From positions 1-64,000 of the forward strand of contig NZ_FQZD01000005.1 of assembly GCF_900141835.1 (NCBI RefSeq): a DNA stretch of 64,000 nucleotides, read 5' to 3'. The first letter of the stretch is position 1. Each line of letters opens with the position of its first letter. Shown here piece by piece: positions 19,956 through 28,209 of the stretch. The notes beneath the pieces are model-generated. The model did no database searches, was not told where the DNA came from, and worked only from the letters and a program-made list of their open reading frames with translations. Origin of the DNA: Propionispora hippei DSM 15287 (GTDB taxonomy: Bacteria > Bacillota > Negativicutes > Propionisporales > Propionisporaceae). The position numbers were made by a program, and so were the translations under genes.

Positions 19956-21401
19956 GTGTTGAAAGTATTGTTTGCTGCAGCTGAAGCAGTCCCGTTTGTT
20001 AAGACCGGCGGGTTAGGCGATGTGATCGGTACATTGCCGCGCGAATTGAAAAAACAGGGCGTCGATGTGCGCGTTATATTGCCGAAACATGGTGTTATTC
20101 CGGAAAAGTATAAACGGCAGATGGTTCTTAAACAAACCCTGGAGGTGGCTGTTAGCTGGCGCAAGCAGTATTGCGGCATTGAAGAACTGGAATATGAAGG
20201 GATTACCTGTTATTTTGTCGATAACCAATATTACTTTGGCAGCCGACCGGCAGCGTACGGACATCATGACGAAGCCGAATGCTATACCTATTTCTGCCGG
20301 GCGGTGCTTGAGTGCCTGCCGGTCCTTGATTTCCAGCCGGACATTTTACACTGCCACGACTGGCATACGGCACTGATTCCCGTGTTCTTGCAGGCCCAAT
20401 ACCGTTTGAATCCTTTCTACCAGCAGATGAAAACATTGTTTACCATTCACAACCTGCGGTATCAGGGCCGTTTCGCCAAAGAGATTGTACCGGATATTTT
20501 GGGACTTGATTGGGAATATTTTAATAACGGCAGCATCGAATATCATGACAGTGTCAACTTTATGAAAGGCGGCCTGATATTTGCCGACCTGATCTCCACT
20601 GTCAGCCGCAGTTACGCCGAAGAGATACAATACCCCTTCTTCGGGGAGGGGCTGGACGGTTTGCTGCGGCATCGACGGAAGCAGTTGATTGGTATCATCA
20701 ATGGCATTGATTATAACGAATACGATCCGGCTGCCGATGAAGTGCTGCACACTCACTATGATGCCAACTCACCGGAACTGAAACAGAAGAATAAGCGCAG
20801 CCTGCAGGAGAAGTTGGGACTTCCCCGGGTTGATATTCCGGTTATTGGCATTGTGTCCCGTCTGGTCGGCCCCAAAGGCTTCGACTTGGTTGCCAATATT
20901 CTTTTTGAATTATTAGGTTCGGAAGATATTCAACTTGTGGTGTTGGGCACTGGTGAGGGTAAATACGAGGAACTGTTCAGGCATGCAGCCTGGCGGTACC
21001 CGGACCGGGTTTCGGCCAACATTTTCTTTGACGACGCATTGGCTCATCAGATTTATGCCGGTGCAGACCTGTTCTTAATGCCATCGCTATTTGAACCCTG
21101 CGGTATTGGGCAGTTGATTGCCATGCGTTACGGAGCTCTGCCTGTTGTCCGCGAAACAGGCGGTTTGAAAGATACGGTACAGTCGTTTAACAGAATAACT
21201 GGTCAGGGAACCGGGTTTACTTTCGATAATTATAACGCCCATGATATGCTGTTTACCATCAGGAGAGCCATCCGGTACTATTATGATAAGGAAAATTGGC
21301 TGAAGATTGTTCGCAATGCGATGGCCAAGGACTTTAGCTGGCATGCTTCGGCTCAGGCGTATTTGGATGTCTATCAAAAACTTGTCAATCATGAACTATA
21401 A
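19956..21401 (+). CDS. glgA: glycogen synthase (ADP-glucose type)
   Basis: Transfers glucose from ADP-glucose to the non-reducing end of alpha-1,4-glucan (GT5 family). The start is GTG 19956 (encoded VLKVLFAAAEAVPF). The 481-residue length is standard. Seen: the substrate-binding KTGGLGDV at 16-23, LHCHDWHTALIP near 128, FTIHNLRYQG, GIINGIDYNEYDP near 245, SRLVGPKGFDL near 300 and the E-x7-E catalytic region PSLFEPCGIGQL near 376, then RETGGLKDTV. It is the only glycogen synthase in the window, so all three GlgC/GlgD pairs would feed it unless another copy exists elsewhere. Confidence 0.97.
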   Translation: MLKVLFAAAEAVPFVKTGGLGDVIGTLPRELKKQGVDVRVILPKHGVIPEKYKRQMVLKQTLEVAVSWRKQYCGIEELEYEGITCYFVDNQYYFGSRPAAYGHHDEAECYTYFCRAVLECLPVLDFQPDILHCHDWHTALIPVFLQAQYRLNPFYQQMKTLFTIHNLRYQGRFAKEIVPDILGLDWEYFNNGSIEYHDSVNFMKGGLIFADLISTVSRSYAEEIQYPFFGEGLDGLLRHRRKQLIGIINGIDYNEYDPAADEVLHTHYDANSPELKQKNKRSLQEKLGLPRVDIPVIGIVSRLVGPKGFDLVANILFELLGSEDIQLVVLGTGEGKYEELFRHAAWRYPDRVSANIFFDDALAHQIYAGADLFLMPSLFEPCGIGQLIAMRYGALPVVRETGGLKDTVQSFNRITGQGTGFTFDNYNAHDMLFTIRRAIRYYYDKENWLKIVRNAMAKDFSWHASAQAYLDVYQKLVNHEL

Positions 21402-21411
21402 GTAGTAAGTG

Positions 21412-21448
21412 TCAGTCCATTGGCGGTGATGTATCGTTGATGGACTGA
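21412..21448 (+). other. inverted repeat in the glgA-amylase spacer
   Basis: Perfect 9-bp repeat TCAGTCCAT (21412-21420) / ATGGACTGA (21440-21448) with a 19-base loop and no U-tract, shortly after the glgA stop in a 160-base spacer. It could stabilise the upstream mRNA or slow read-through into the amylase gene; no promoter is evident in the spacer. Confidence 0.4.
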
Positions 21449-21560
21449 TCTTGCATATCTAAGTTGTACCCGCATAAGTATAAGAGAGGATCGGACGGCA
21501 AGGCTGCATCGGCGGTATCCTCCGGTAGGGGTGGAAATGCTGCCGTAATGAAGGAACTGT

Positions 21561-24500
21561 ATGCCGAAAGAGAGGGAACTGCAAGTGAAGCAAGAGTGGA
21601 TGTTGCACAATTCTCATTTAATGGAGTTTCGTAACCCCTTTGGTGCCGTGGCTTGTGGTACGAAGGTCGTGATCCGGCTGGCTGTCGGCAATTGGCTGGA
21701 ACCAACGAGGGTTGTACTGCGGTTGTGGCAGGATAAGACAGGAGAACGGCAAATTGACATGCAGCTCCTGGACGAATCCGGGGAGCGCCGCATTTATCAG
21801 GGTGAATTGACGGCACCGGAGAATCCGGGCCTGTTATGGTATTATTTTATTGTCGAAGAATATCAACGCACCTATTATTACGGGAATAATCCGCGTAATC
21901 AGGGCGGCTGTGGCCGGATATACCGGGAACCACCGTCGTCTTATCAGATAACGGTCTATCAACAGGGAGCGGTAACACCGGCCTGGTTTAAACAGAGTGT
22001 GATGTATCAGATTTTCCCCGACCGTTTCTATAACGGCAAAGATGGCCAGGTGAGCGGCGCTCCTGCTAACAGTCTGATTCATACCGACTGGAGTAATGTC
22101 CCGTACTATGTCCGGGATTGTGATACCAAGGAAATCATGTATTATGACTTCTTCGGCGGCAATCTGCAGGGAATTATAAAAAAATTGCCTTACTTGCAGG
22201 AATTGGGCATTGATGTGGTTTACCTGAATCCTATATTCAAATCGGCCAGTAATCATCGCTATGATACCGGTGATTATCACCAAATTGATCCTATGCTGGG
22301 CGATGAGGCTGTTTTTGAAGAGTTGTGCCGGGAAGCTAAAAAAAGAGGCATTTCCTTTATTCTGGACGGTGTTTTCAGTCATACCGGCAGTGACAGCTTC
22401 TATTTTAACAAGGAAGGGCGTTATCCCGGTACCGGCGCTTACCAGTCACCGCAATCACCGTACTATTCCTGGTATCGCTTTACCGATTATCCGGAGAAAT
22501 ACGAAGCCTGGTGGGGGATTGACACACTACCTAATGTACGGGAGATGGAACCCACCTACGTTGACTTTATCATTGAAAACGAAGACAGTGTCGTGAAGCA
22601 CTGGCTGAAAAAAGGAGCTCGGGGCTGGCGGTTGGATGTAGCGGATGAGCTGCCCGATGCGTTTATTAAAAAACTGCGGACCCACTTAAAACAGATTGAC
22701 CCGGACAATGTGCTGATAGGTGAAGTATGGGAGGATGCTTCGCTCAAGACTGCCTATAGTCAGCTTAGGGAGTACCTATGGGGCGATGAATTGGATTCGG
22801 TTATGAATTACCCGTTCCGGACAATCCTATTGGATTTTGTGCTGGGGCTTAAGGATGCGGAGGAAACCCATAGTGCGCTGTTAAGTCTGTGTGAAAATTA
22901 TCCGAAAGAAAATTTTTATGCCTTAATGAATCTGATTGGCAGCCATGATGTACCGCGCATTATTACTTTGCTGGGTGAAGCACCGCCGGGAGACACCATT
23001 TCCGTAGGCAAACAGGCAAAGTTCCGGCTGGACAGCGAAAAACGGCAGTTGGCACTGGCCCGGCTTAAGCTGCTTAGTTTATGGCAGATGACTTTTCCCG
23101 GCGTGCCGGCAGTCTATTACGGCGATGAGGCCGGTCTGGAGGGTTATCGGGATCCTTACAACCGCGGGACCTATCCCTGGGGGCGGGAAGATCAGGCGCT
23201 TTTGGCCTGGTATAAGAGAATTATTGCCCTCCGTAAAGCGCATCCCGTTTTTTCCACCGGCACCTGGGAATTACTTTATGCCAGCGGTGATATTTACGGT
23301 TATGTCCGGCGGATCGAGAATGGCCGCGATGTGTTTGGCGCGGCCGAACCGGATGCGGCGGCGCTGGTGCTGTTCAATCGCAATCCACGCCGGACCATTC
23401 CGGTCACGCTGGACCGGCTTGATAATCTGTACGGAACATTTACCAGCTTGCTGCAGGATTATGAGCCTATTACCGTGCACGAAGGAAAGCTGAATATGGT
23501 GCTTAAACCATTGGAAGCCCAGGTATGGCTAAGACGGGAGGAAAGCACCTTTCCCCGGGAAAGCGGCGTTTTGCTCCACCCGACCTCTTTGCCGTCTCCT
23601 TACGGGGTCGGTGATTTAGGGAAAGAAGCTTATCTTTTTGTTGATTTCCTGGCGGTCGCCAGGCAGAAGCTTTGGCAGGTATTTCCGCTCAATCCGGTGG
23701 GTTTTGGCGAATCTCCTTATCAATGCCTGTCGGCCTTCGCCGGCAACAAGCTGCTCATATCGCCGGAATTGCTGGCCCAAGAGGGCTGGCTATTGAGCGA
23801 GGAGCTGGAGTCCTACAAACTCCCGGTTACCGATCAGGTAGAATTTGCGAGCGTTAAAGTAAGTAAAGAAAAGCTGCTGAGCCAGGCTTTTTACCGATTT
23901 AGCCAGCAGCGGCCGCAACAGACCTATCGGAACTTTATCAGGGAGAATTCCTTCTGGCTGGAGGACTATGCCCTGTTTATGGCGTTGAAGGATCATTTTG
24001 AGCAAAAGGCCTGGAATGAGTGGGAGCCGGATATTGCTTTGCGTGAACCGGCGGCGCTCGAACGCTACCGGAAACTGTTAAAAAAGCAGATTGATTATCA
24101 TCTGTTTCTCCAGTATGTTTTTTATCAGCAGTGGGGCGGACTAAAACGGTATGCCAATGAGCGGGGCATTCGGATTATTGGCGATATACCGATCTTTGTC
24201 GCCTATGACAGTGCCGACGTATGGGCCAATCGTCATTTGTTCAAGCTGGATGCAAGCTGCCAGCCTGTTACGATTGCCGGCGTACCGCCCGACCGGTTTA
24301 CGGCAGACGGACAGCTCTGGGGCAATCCGCATTATGACTGGTCCCGGATGGAGCTAGACGACTACGCCTGGTGGCGGGACAGGTTTTCCGTACTGGCAAA
24401 ACAGGTTGACCGGATTCGAATTGATCACTTCCTGGGCTTTGAAAATTATTATCAAATTCCTTACGGCGAACTTACAGCAGCTAATGGTAAATGGGTTAAG

Positions 24501-25043
24501 GGGCCGGGGGTCGGATTCTTTCAAACGATTAAACGGTATCTGGGGCCATTGCCGATCATCGCGGAAGACCTGGGGGTGATTACCAAGGCTGTGGAGGATT
24601 TAAAACATGCCTGCGGTTTTCCCGGCATGAAGGTGCTGCAGTTTTCCTTTTACCGCGATAAGACAGGACCTTGTATGCCGCCGGTATTTGAACAGAATGC
24701 GGCGGTTTATACCGGGACCCATGATAATGATACTTCGGTTGGCTGGTATCAACAGGCATTAAGCGCGGAGCCGGAGATGGTTCAATTCATGCTGACTTGC
24801 CTGGATTTGCCGGAAGGCACTGATAGTGAAACCTTTTGCTGGCGGTTTATCGAGTATGCCTATGAGAGTAACGCCAATACGGCAATTGTTCCGATGCAGG
24901 ATCTTTTATGTCTGGATAGCCGGGGACGGATGAACCGCCCTGGCACTTTAGGCGGCAACTGGCAGTGGCGCTGCCGGCAGGAAGCGTGGACTCCCTTGCT
25001 GGCAGAGCGGCTGGCCACTCTGGTTGAACGCTGTCACCGCTGA
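21561..25043 (+). CDS. bifunctional GH13 alpha-glucanase / GH77 4-alpha-glucanotransferase
   Basis: This 1160-residue protein joins two glucan enzymes. Residues about 1-655 have an N-terminal starch-binding-like beta domain (MEFRNPFGAV), then a GH13 barrel: YQIFPDRFYNG near 150, GWRLDVADE (nucleophile Asp near 358), IGEVWED (Glu near 388) and IGSHDVPR (Asp near 462), of the neopullulanase/amylopullulanase kind. Residues about 662-1160 are a full MalQ: LLHPTSLPSPYGVGDLG, RIDHFLGF (Asp near 953), IAEDLGVI (Glu near 1001) and GTHDNDT near 1053. The start at ATG 21561 has AAGGA five bases upstream; GTG 21585 behind GAGAGGGA is an alternative. It would debranch or cleave dextrins and rearrange the short chains left by GlgP. 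A terminator follows. Confidence 0.92.
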   Translation: MPKERELQVKQEWMLHNSHLMEFRNPFGAVACGTKVVIRLAVGNWLEPTRVVLRLWQDKTGERQIDMQLLDESGERRIYQGELTAPENPGLLWYYFIVEEYQRTYYYGNNPRNQGGCGRIYREPPSSYQITVYQQGAVTPAWFKQSVMYQIFPDRFYNGKDGQVSGAPANSLIHTDWSNVPYYVRDCDTKEIMYYDFFGGNLQGIIKKLPYLQELGIDVVYLNPIFKSASNHRYDTGDYHQIDPMLGDEAVFEELCREAKKRGISFILDGVFSHTGSDSFYFNKEGRYPGTGAYQSPQSPYYSWYRFTDYPEKYEAWWGIDTLPNVREMEPTYVDFIIENEDSVVKHWLKKGARGWRLDVADELPDAFIKKLRTHLKQIDPDNVLIGEVWEDASLKTAYSQLREYLWGDELDSVMNYPFRTILLDFVLGLKDAEETHSALLSLCENYPKENFYALMNLIGSHDVPRIITLLGEAPPGDTISVGKQAKFRLDSEKRQLALARLKLLSLWQMTFPGVPAVYYGDEAGLEGYRDPYNRGTYPWGREDQALLAWYKRIIALRKAHPVFSTGTWELLYASGDIYGYVRRIENGRDVFGAAEPDAAALVLFNRNPRRTIPVTLDRLDNLYGTFTSLLQDYEPITVHEGKLNMVLKPLEAQVWLRREESTFPRESGVLLHPTSLPSPYGVGDLGKEAYLFVDFLAVARQKLWQVFPLNPVGFGESPYQCLSAFAGNKLLISPELLAQEGWLLSEELESYKLPVTDQVEFASVKVSKEKLLSQAFYRFSQQRPQQTYRNFIRENSFWLEDYALFMALKDHFEQKAWNEWEPDIALREPAALERYRKLLKKQIDYHLFLQYVFYQQWGGLKRYANERGIRIIGDIPIFVAYDSADVWANRHLFKLDASCQPVTIAGVPPDRFTADGQLWGNPHYDWSRMELDDYAWWRDRFSVLAKQVDRIRIDHFLGFENYYQIPYGELTAANGKWVKGPGVGFFQTIKRYLGPLPIIAEDLGVITKAVEDLKHACGFPGMKVLQFSFYRDKTGPCMPPVFEQNAAVYTGTHDNDTSVGWYQQALSAEPEMVQFMLTCLDLPEGTDSETFCWRFIEYAYESNANTAIVPMQDLLCLDSRGRMNRPGTLGGNWQWRCRQEAWTPLLAERLATLVERCHR

Positions 25044-25056
25044 GGCTGGATTTGGA

Positions 25057-25092
25057 AAGGCTGTACCGACCAGAAGGTCGTACAGCCTTTTT
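25057..25092 (+). terminator. intrinsic terminator ending the glycogen locus
   Basis: Stem AAAGGCTGTAC-CGACC pairing with GGTC-GTACAGCCTTT around an AGAA loop, followed by T residues, 14 bases after the amylase/malQ stop. Confidence 0.88.
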
Positions 25093-25214
25093 ACCTGAGC
25101 CGGTGATTTTCTTGTCTGCCGGCTGAAAAAGTATCAGTACGGGAAAGAAGTGCGATTCTTTCCTTCTTGAGAAAAAAATGGGTTTACCCATTAACTTTAA
25201 TAGGCAGATCTTTC

Positions 25215-25244
25215 TTGACAAAAGTGCAGTTTTACTATTATACT
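25215..25244 (+). promoter_or_regulatory. sigma-A-type promoter for the hydrogenase gene
   Basis: TTGACA at 25215-25220 with TTATAC (17-base spacing) or TATACT (18-base spacing) around 25238-25244. It would start transcription near 25252 and give a leader of about 110 bases. The 320-base gap 25044-25363 holds the upstream terminator, this promoter and the hairpin at 25276. Confidence 0.7.
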
Positions 25245-25275
25245 TCTTGTGGTGAAAAGAAGCGGCTTATTTGAT

Positions 25276-25300
25276 ATCTGTTGAGAATACAGATTTTTTT
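25276..25300 (+). terminator. terminator-like hairpin in the hydrogenase leader
   Basis: ATCTGT / ACAGAT stem of six pairs with a seven-base loop, followed at once by seven T residues. It lies between the promoter at 25215 and the gene at 25364, so it could work as an attenuator. The stem is short, and I see no recognisable riboswitch or leader peptide. Confidence 0.4.
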
Positions 25301-25363
25301 AGTCGAGGATAATGTATACAAAAAACATGATTTATAATTATATGGGTTACGGGAGATGTTTTC

Positions 25364-26812
25364 ATGCTGCATGAGACGGAAATTACGCAAATACGGCGAA
25401 AAGTGTTGAGCGAATTGTCACGCCTGGCCTTTACACATAGTCTGGTGGAACAGGTTCAGGATATTTTGACTACCGTAGTGACTGAGAATGGCTCACGCTA
25501 TCGCTGCTGTGTCCATAAAGAAAGGGCCGTGCTAAAAGAACGGATTAATTTGGCGTTAAGCCAGGATATGACACTGCCGCTGCAGGAGGCTGCCCGCCGG
25601 GCATTGGAGCAGCATAAGACTAATATGCCAGTGATCAATGTCATTCCCGAGGCTTGTGATGAATGTCCGATTGATAAGTTTATTGTTACCGATGCCTGCC
25701 GCAATTGCCTGGCTCATAACTGTATTGCCAGTTGTCCCAAGAAGGCCATTAAGGTTATTCAGAACCGGGCTTATATTGATAAAGCCATGTGTATTGAGTG
25801 CGGCCTCTGTAAACGTTCCTGTCGGTATGGTGCCATCATTGAAATTGGCCGGCCCTGTGAACGGTCATGCTCACTGGGGGCCATCAATTCGGCCGATGAG
25901 CGGCGGGTCAGCATCAATTATGACCGTTGCGTGGCTTGCGGCAACTGTAAGCTGGCCTGCCCCTTCGGCGCCATTGACGAGCAGTCGTTTATTGTGCAGG
26001 TCATCCAGCAACTGCGTTCAGGCGTAAGGATGTATGCCATTTTGGCTCCGTCCTTTGTCGGTCAGTTTGGCGTGAAAATAAAACCGGGACAGGTAGTGAA
26101 TGGCCTGAAAAAAATCGGTTTTTATGAAGTGCGGGAAGTGGCCGTCGGTGCTGATGCGGTGGCTATGGCGGAGGCGCTGGAACTGAACGAGGCCGTTCCG
26201 GCCGCAAAAGAGTTTATGACTACGTCCTGCTGTCCGGCTTTTGTGGCCATGGTAGAGAAGCATATGCCGGATTTAGTGGAGCATGTTTCTACAACACCTT
26301 CACCGATGGTTATGCTGGGGAAAAAAATTAAGGCTGAGGACCCGTCGGCCGTTGTTGTCTTTATCGGACCCTGTACCGCCAAAAAAATGGAGACGAAAAA
26401 ATCAGGCGGTATCATTGATTTCTCCCTTACCTTTGAAGAACTGGACGCCATATTGGCAGGGGCCGGTGTACAGCTTGCCGATATGCCGGAAGAGGGCTAC
26501 GGAACTCAGGCCACCTATGAGGGCAATTTATTTGCTTGTGCCGGCGGCGTGGCTAAAGCGGTTATCAGCGCTACGGCGGCTATGGGGATGAATACTGCTA
26601 TTACTACCCAACAGTGTGACGGTCTGGAAAACTGTAAGACCCTGCTTACTCAGGTGAAGCGAGGTAAGATAAAAGCCGAACTGGTAGAGGGAATGGCCTG
26701 CAGCGGCGGCTGTGTCAATGGCCCGGGAGTGCTGTCCGACTGCCGGGTAACGGCTAAGCAGGTGGAACGGTTTGCCGTTCAGGGGCAGTCTGGCAATCTA
26801 GCCGGAAAATGA
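25364..26812 (+). CDS. [FeFe] hydrogenase, group B-like
   Basis: A 482-residue protein with an N-terminal helical region, a cysteine-rich ferredoxin part and a C-terminal H-cluster domain. Ferredoxin-type clusters are visible at about 105-205 (CDECPIDKF, CRNCLAHNCIASCPKKA, CIECGLCKRSCRYGA, CVACGNCKLACPFGA). The H-cluster motifs are TSCCPAFV near 287, GPCTAKK near 336 and MACSGGCVNGPG near 443. TSCCPAFV rather than TSCCPGW, and GPCTAKK rather than MPCTAKK, point to the group B enzymes of anaerobic Firmicutes rather than prototypical group A. The likely role is reversible proton reduction or hydrogen sensing with ferredoxin; physiological direction is unknown. It starts at ATG 25364 and is monocistronic as far as I can see. 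Confidence 0.88.
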   Translation: MLHETEITQIRRKVLSELSRLAFTHSLVEQVQDILTTVVTENGSRYRCCVHKERAVLKERINLALSQDMTLPLQEAARRALEQHKTNMPVINVIPEACDECPIDKFIVTDACRNCLAHNCIASCPKKAIKVIQNRAYIDKAMCIECGLCKRSCRYGAIIEIGRPCERSCSLGAINSADERRVSINYDRCVACGNCKLACPFGAIDEQSFIVQVIQQLRSGVRMYAILAPSFVGQFGVKIKPGQVVNGLKKIGFYEVREVAVGADAVAMAEALELNEAVPAAKEFMTTSCCPAFVAMVEKHMPDLVEHVSTTPSPMVMLGKKIKAEDPSAVVVFIGPCTAKKMETKKSGGIIDFSLTFEELDAILAGAGVQLADMPEEGYGTQATYEGNLFACAGGVAKAVISATAAMGMNTAITTQQCDGLENCKTLLTQVKRGKIKAELVEGMACSGGCVNGPGVLSDCRVTAKQVERFAVQGQSGNLAGK

Positions 26813-26821
26813 TACGATCCG

Positions 26822-26852
26822 GTGGCTTGTCCACTTTGCCTGGACGAGCCAC
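26822..26852 (+). terminator. hairpin after the hydrogenase gene
   Basis: GTGGCTTGTCCA (26822-26833) pairs with TGGACGAGCCAC (26841-26852) with one mismatch. The tail TTAATAATATGT is only moderately U-rich, so termination may be partial. The next gene begins 60 bases on. Confidence 0.55.
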
Positions 26853-26911
26853 TTAATAATATGTCTTGACCTCCCGGAAATTTGTGGTAAGGTATAGTTG
26901 GAGGGGAAAAC

Positions 26912-27592
26912 ATGGCGGAATTAACATATGAAGTAGAAAAGACCTGTCCGGTCTGTGAAGGCGCGGTGATGGTAACCAAGGTGCGCAGCCGGCTGACCAT
27001 GGTGAAGCAGGATACGGATTTTTGCACTTATTATCAAGGCATCAACCCTTACTATTATTATGTATGGGTTTGTCCGCATTGTGGTTTTGCCGCCCCGGAA
27101 ACTGAATTCGGCGGTTTCGTTCATGACAAAGTAAGAAAGTTTTTGGCCGGGAAAAAAGTCAATATAAACTTTAGCGGTGTAAGAACCCGCGAACAGGCGT
27201 TCAATACCTACCGTTTGGGGATTTTTTATGGTGAGATGGCCGGTATTCAGGCAAGCAAGCTGGCAACGCTTTATTTACGGTTAGCTTGGCTGTACCGTGA
27301 AGGCGAGCAGGCGGAAGACGAGCAGGCTGCTTTGGCGAAAGCTGCCGAACAATTTGAAAAGGCTATGATTTATGAGCGTTTCCCGATTGGCGGTATGTCG
27401 GAGGTGCAGCTTATGTACTTATTGGGAGAACTTTTCCGGCGCACCGATAAACTGGATGAAGCCTTGCTATTTTATAACCGGGTGGTTTCCAATCCGCAGG
27501 CGAAAATGGAAAAGAAAATTTTGGAGATGGCACGGGATGCCTGGCAGGATACCCGTGACCTCAAGAAGCATCAAGCCGCTTCTGTCGAATAA
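26912..27592 (+). CDS. DUF2225 family protein
   Basis: A 226-residue cytoplasmic protein, start ATG 26912 behind GGAGGGG. The N-terminus has a CPVCEG (residues 11-14) and a CPHCGF pair near 53, arranged like a zinc ribbon, followed by helical TPR-like repeats (LYLRLAWLYRE, LMYLLGELFRR, LLFYNRVVS). This combination defines DUF2225, a family of unknown function in clostridia and Negativicutes. The TPR part suggests protein-protein contacts. It has no obvious functional link to the hydrogenase upstream, and a shared terminator separates it from the convergent flavin reductase gene. Confidence 0.85.
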   Translation: MAELTYEVEKTCPVCEGAVMVTKVRSRLTMVKQDTDFCTYYQGINPYYYYVWVCPHCGFAAPETEFGGFVHDKVRKFLAGKKVNINFSGVRTREQAFNTYRLGIFYGEMAGIQASKLATLYLRLAWLYREGEQAEDEQAALAKAAEQFEKAMIYERFPIGGMSEVQLMYLLGELFRRTDKLDEALLFYNRVVSNPQAKMEKKILEMARDAWQDTRDLKKHQAASVE

Positions 27593-27626
27593 AAAAAATC
27601 CGGTGCATTGGCACCGGATTTTTTTA
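27591..27626. terminator. bidirectional terminator
   Basis: CCGGTGC / GCACCGG stem with loop ATTG, flanked by eight A residues on the left and seven T residues on the right. It can end both the plus-strand DUF2225 gene and the minus-strand flavin reductase gene that converge here. Confidence 0.9.
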
Positions 27627-28142
27627 TTCGGCAGTTTCCGTTTCGTCTACGTAACTGGCAACAATTTCACCAAAATAGAGCGTGTGATAATCGCCGCTGG
27701 GATAACAGGTATTGGCAATGGCCTCTGTGACCTGGTCAGGCTGCATCGGCTGTTTGAAAACGACCTTGCATTCATAATGCAAGCCGCAATTGGCTATACG
27801 CGGTGTAGCCAGCTTTTTGGCCGGCACGGCCTGCAGGCCGGCGGCGGCAAATTTATCGATATCCCGTCCCGACTTGGAGCCGCAAAGGGCCAAGGCCTGG
27901 CGCATATCCTTAAAGGGGATGCTTACGGTGAACTCATTGCTTTTCTCGATAAGATCGAAGGTGTAGCGGGATGGGCGCACCATCGCCATGAAAATAGGCT
28001 TTTGCCAGGCAAAGCCGATAGAACCCCAGGCAATCGTCATGGTATTTACCTTATCGCCGAAGGCAGTAGTTAAAAAAGCGCCTTTGCTGAGAGTTTCCAC
28101 GGCCTTGGCACTCAATTCATTATAGGCAACATCTTTCGTCAT
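27624..28142 (-). CDS. flavin reductase-like FMN-binding protein (flavoredoxin type)
   Basis: A 172-residue protein of the flavin reductase domain family: LSKGAFLTTAFGDKVNTMT at the N-terminus, IGFAWQKPIFMAMVRPSRYT (FMN phosphate-binding region) near 40-60, FTVSIPF near 72, and an ALALCGSKSGRDIDKF block near 85. Members bind FMN and pass electrons between ferredoxin or NAD(P)H and other proteins. The start is ATG 28142 behind an AGGAGG site (CCTCCT on the plus strand near 28150). It may be cotranscribed with serC, which lies 67 bases upstream on the same strand, but nothing links the two functions. Confidence 0.85.
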   Translation of the reverse strand: MTKDVAYNELSAKAVETLSKGAFLTTAFGDKVNTMTIAWGSIGFAWQKPIFMAMVRPSRYTFDLIEKSNEFTVSIPFKDMRQALALCGSKSGRDIDKFAAAGLQAVPAKKLATPRIANCGLHYECKVVFKQPMQPDQVTEAIANTCYPSGDYHTLYFGEIVASYVDETETAE

Positions 28143-28209
28143 GGGCGGCCTCCTGGTGAGTAATGTGAAAATTTGTTGGGCACTGATTGCCCTATAGCAG
28201 GTAAAGGTG

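Noticed and set aside
26866-26898. Promoter TTGACC plus TATAGT before the DUF2225 gene
   Set aside because: Spacing of 21 bases is too long, and the -10 would overlap the ribosome site region.
27372-28073. 233-codon open frame on the plus strand
   Set aside because: It covers the end of the DUF2225 gene and runs antisense through the flavin reductase gene, which has clear family motifs. No ribosome site or domain supports it.
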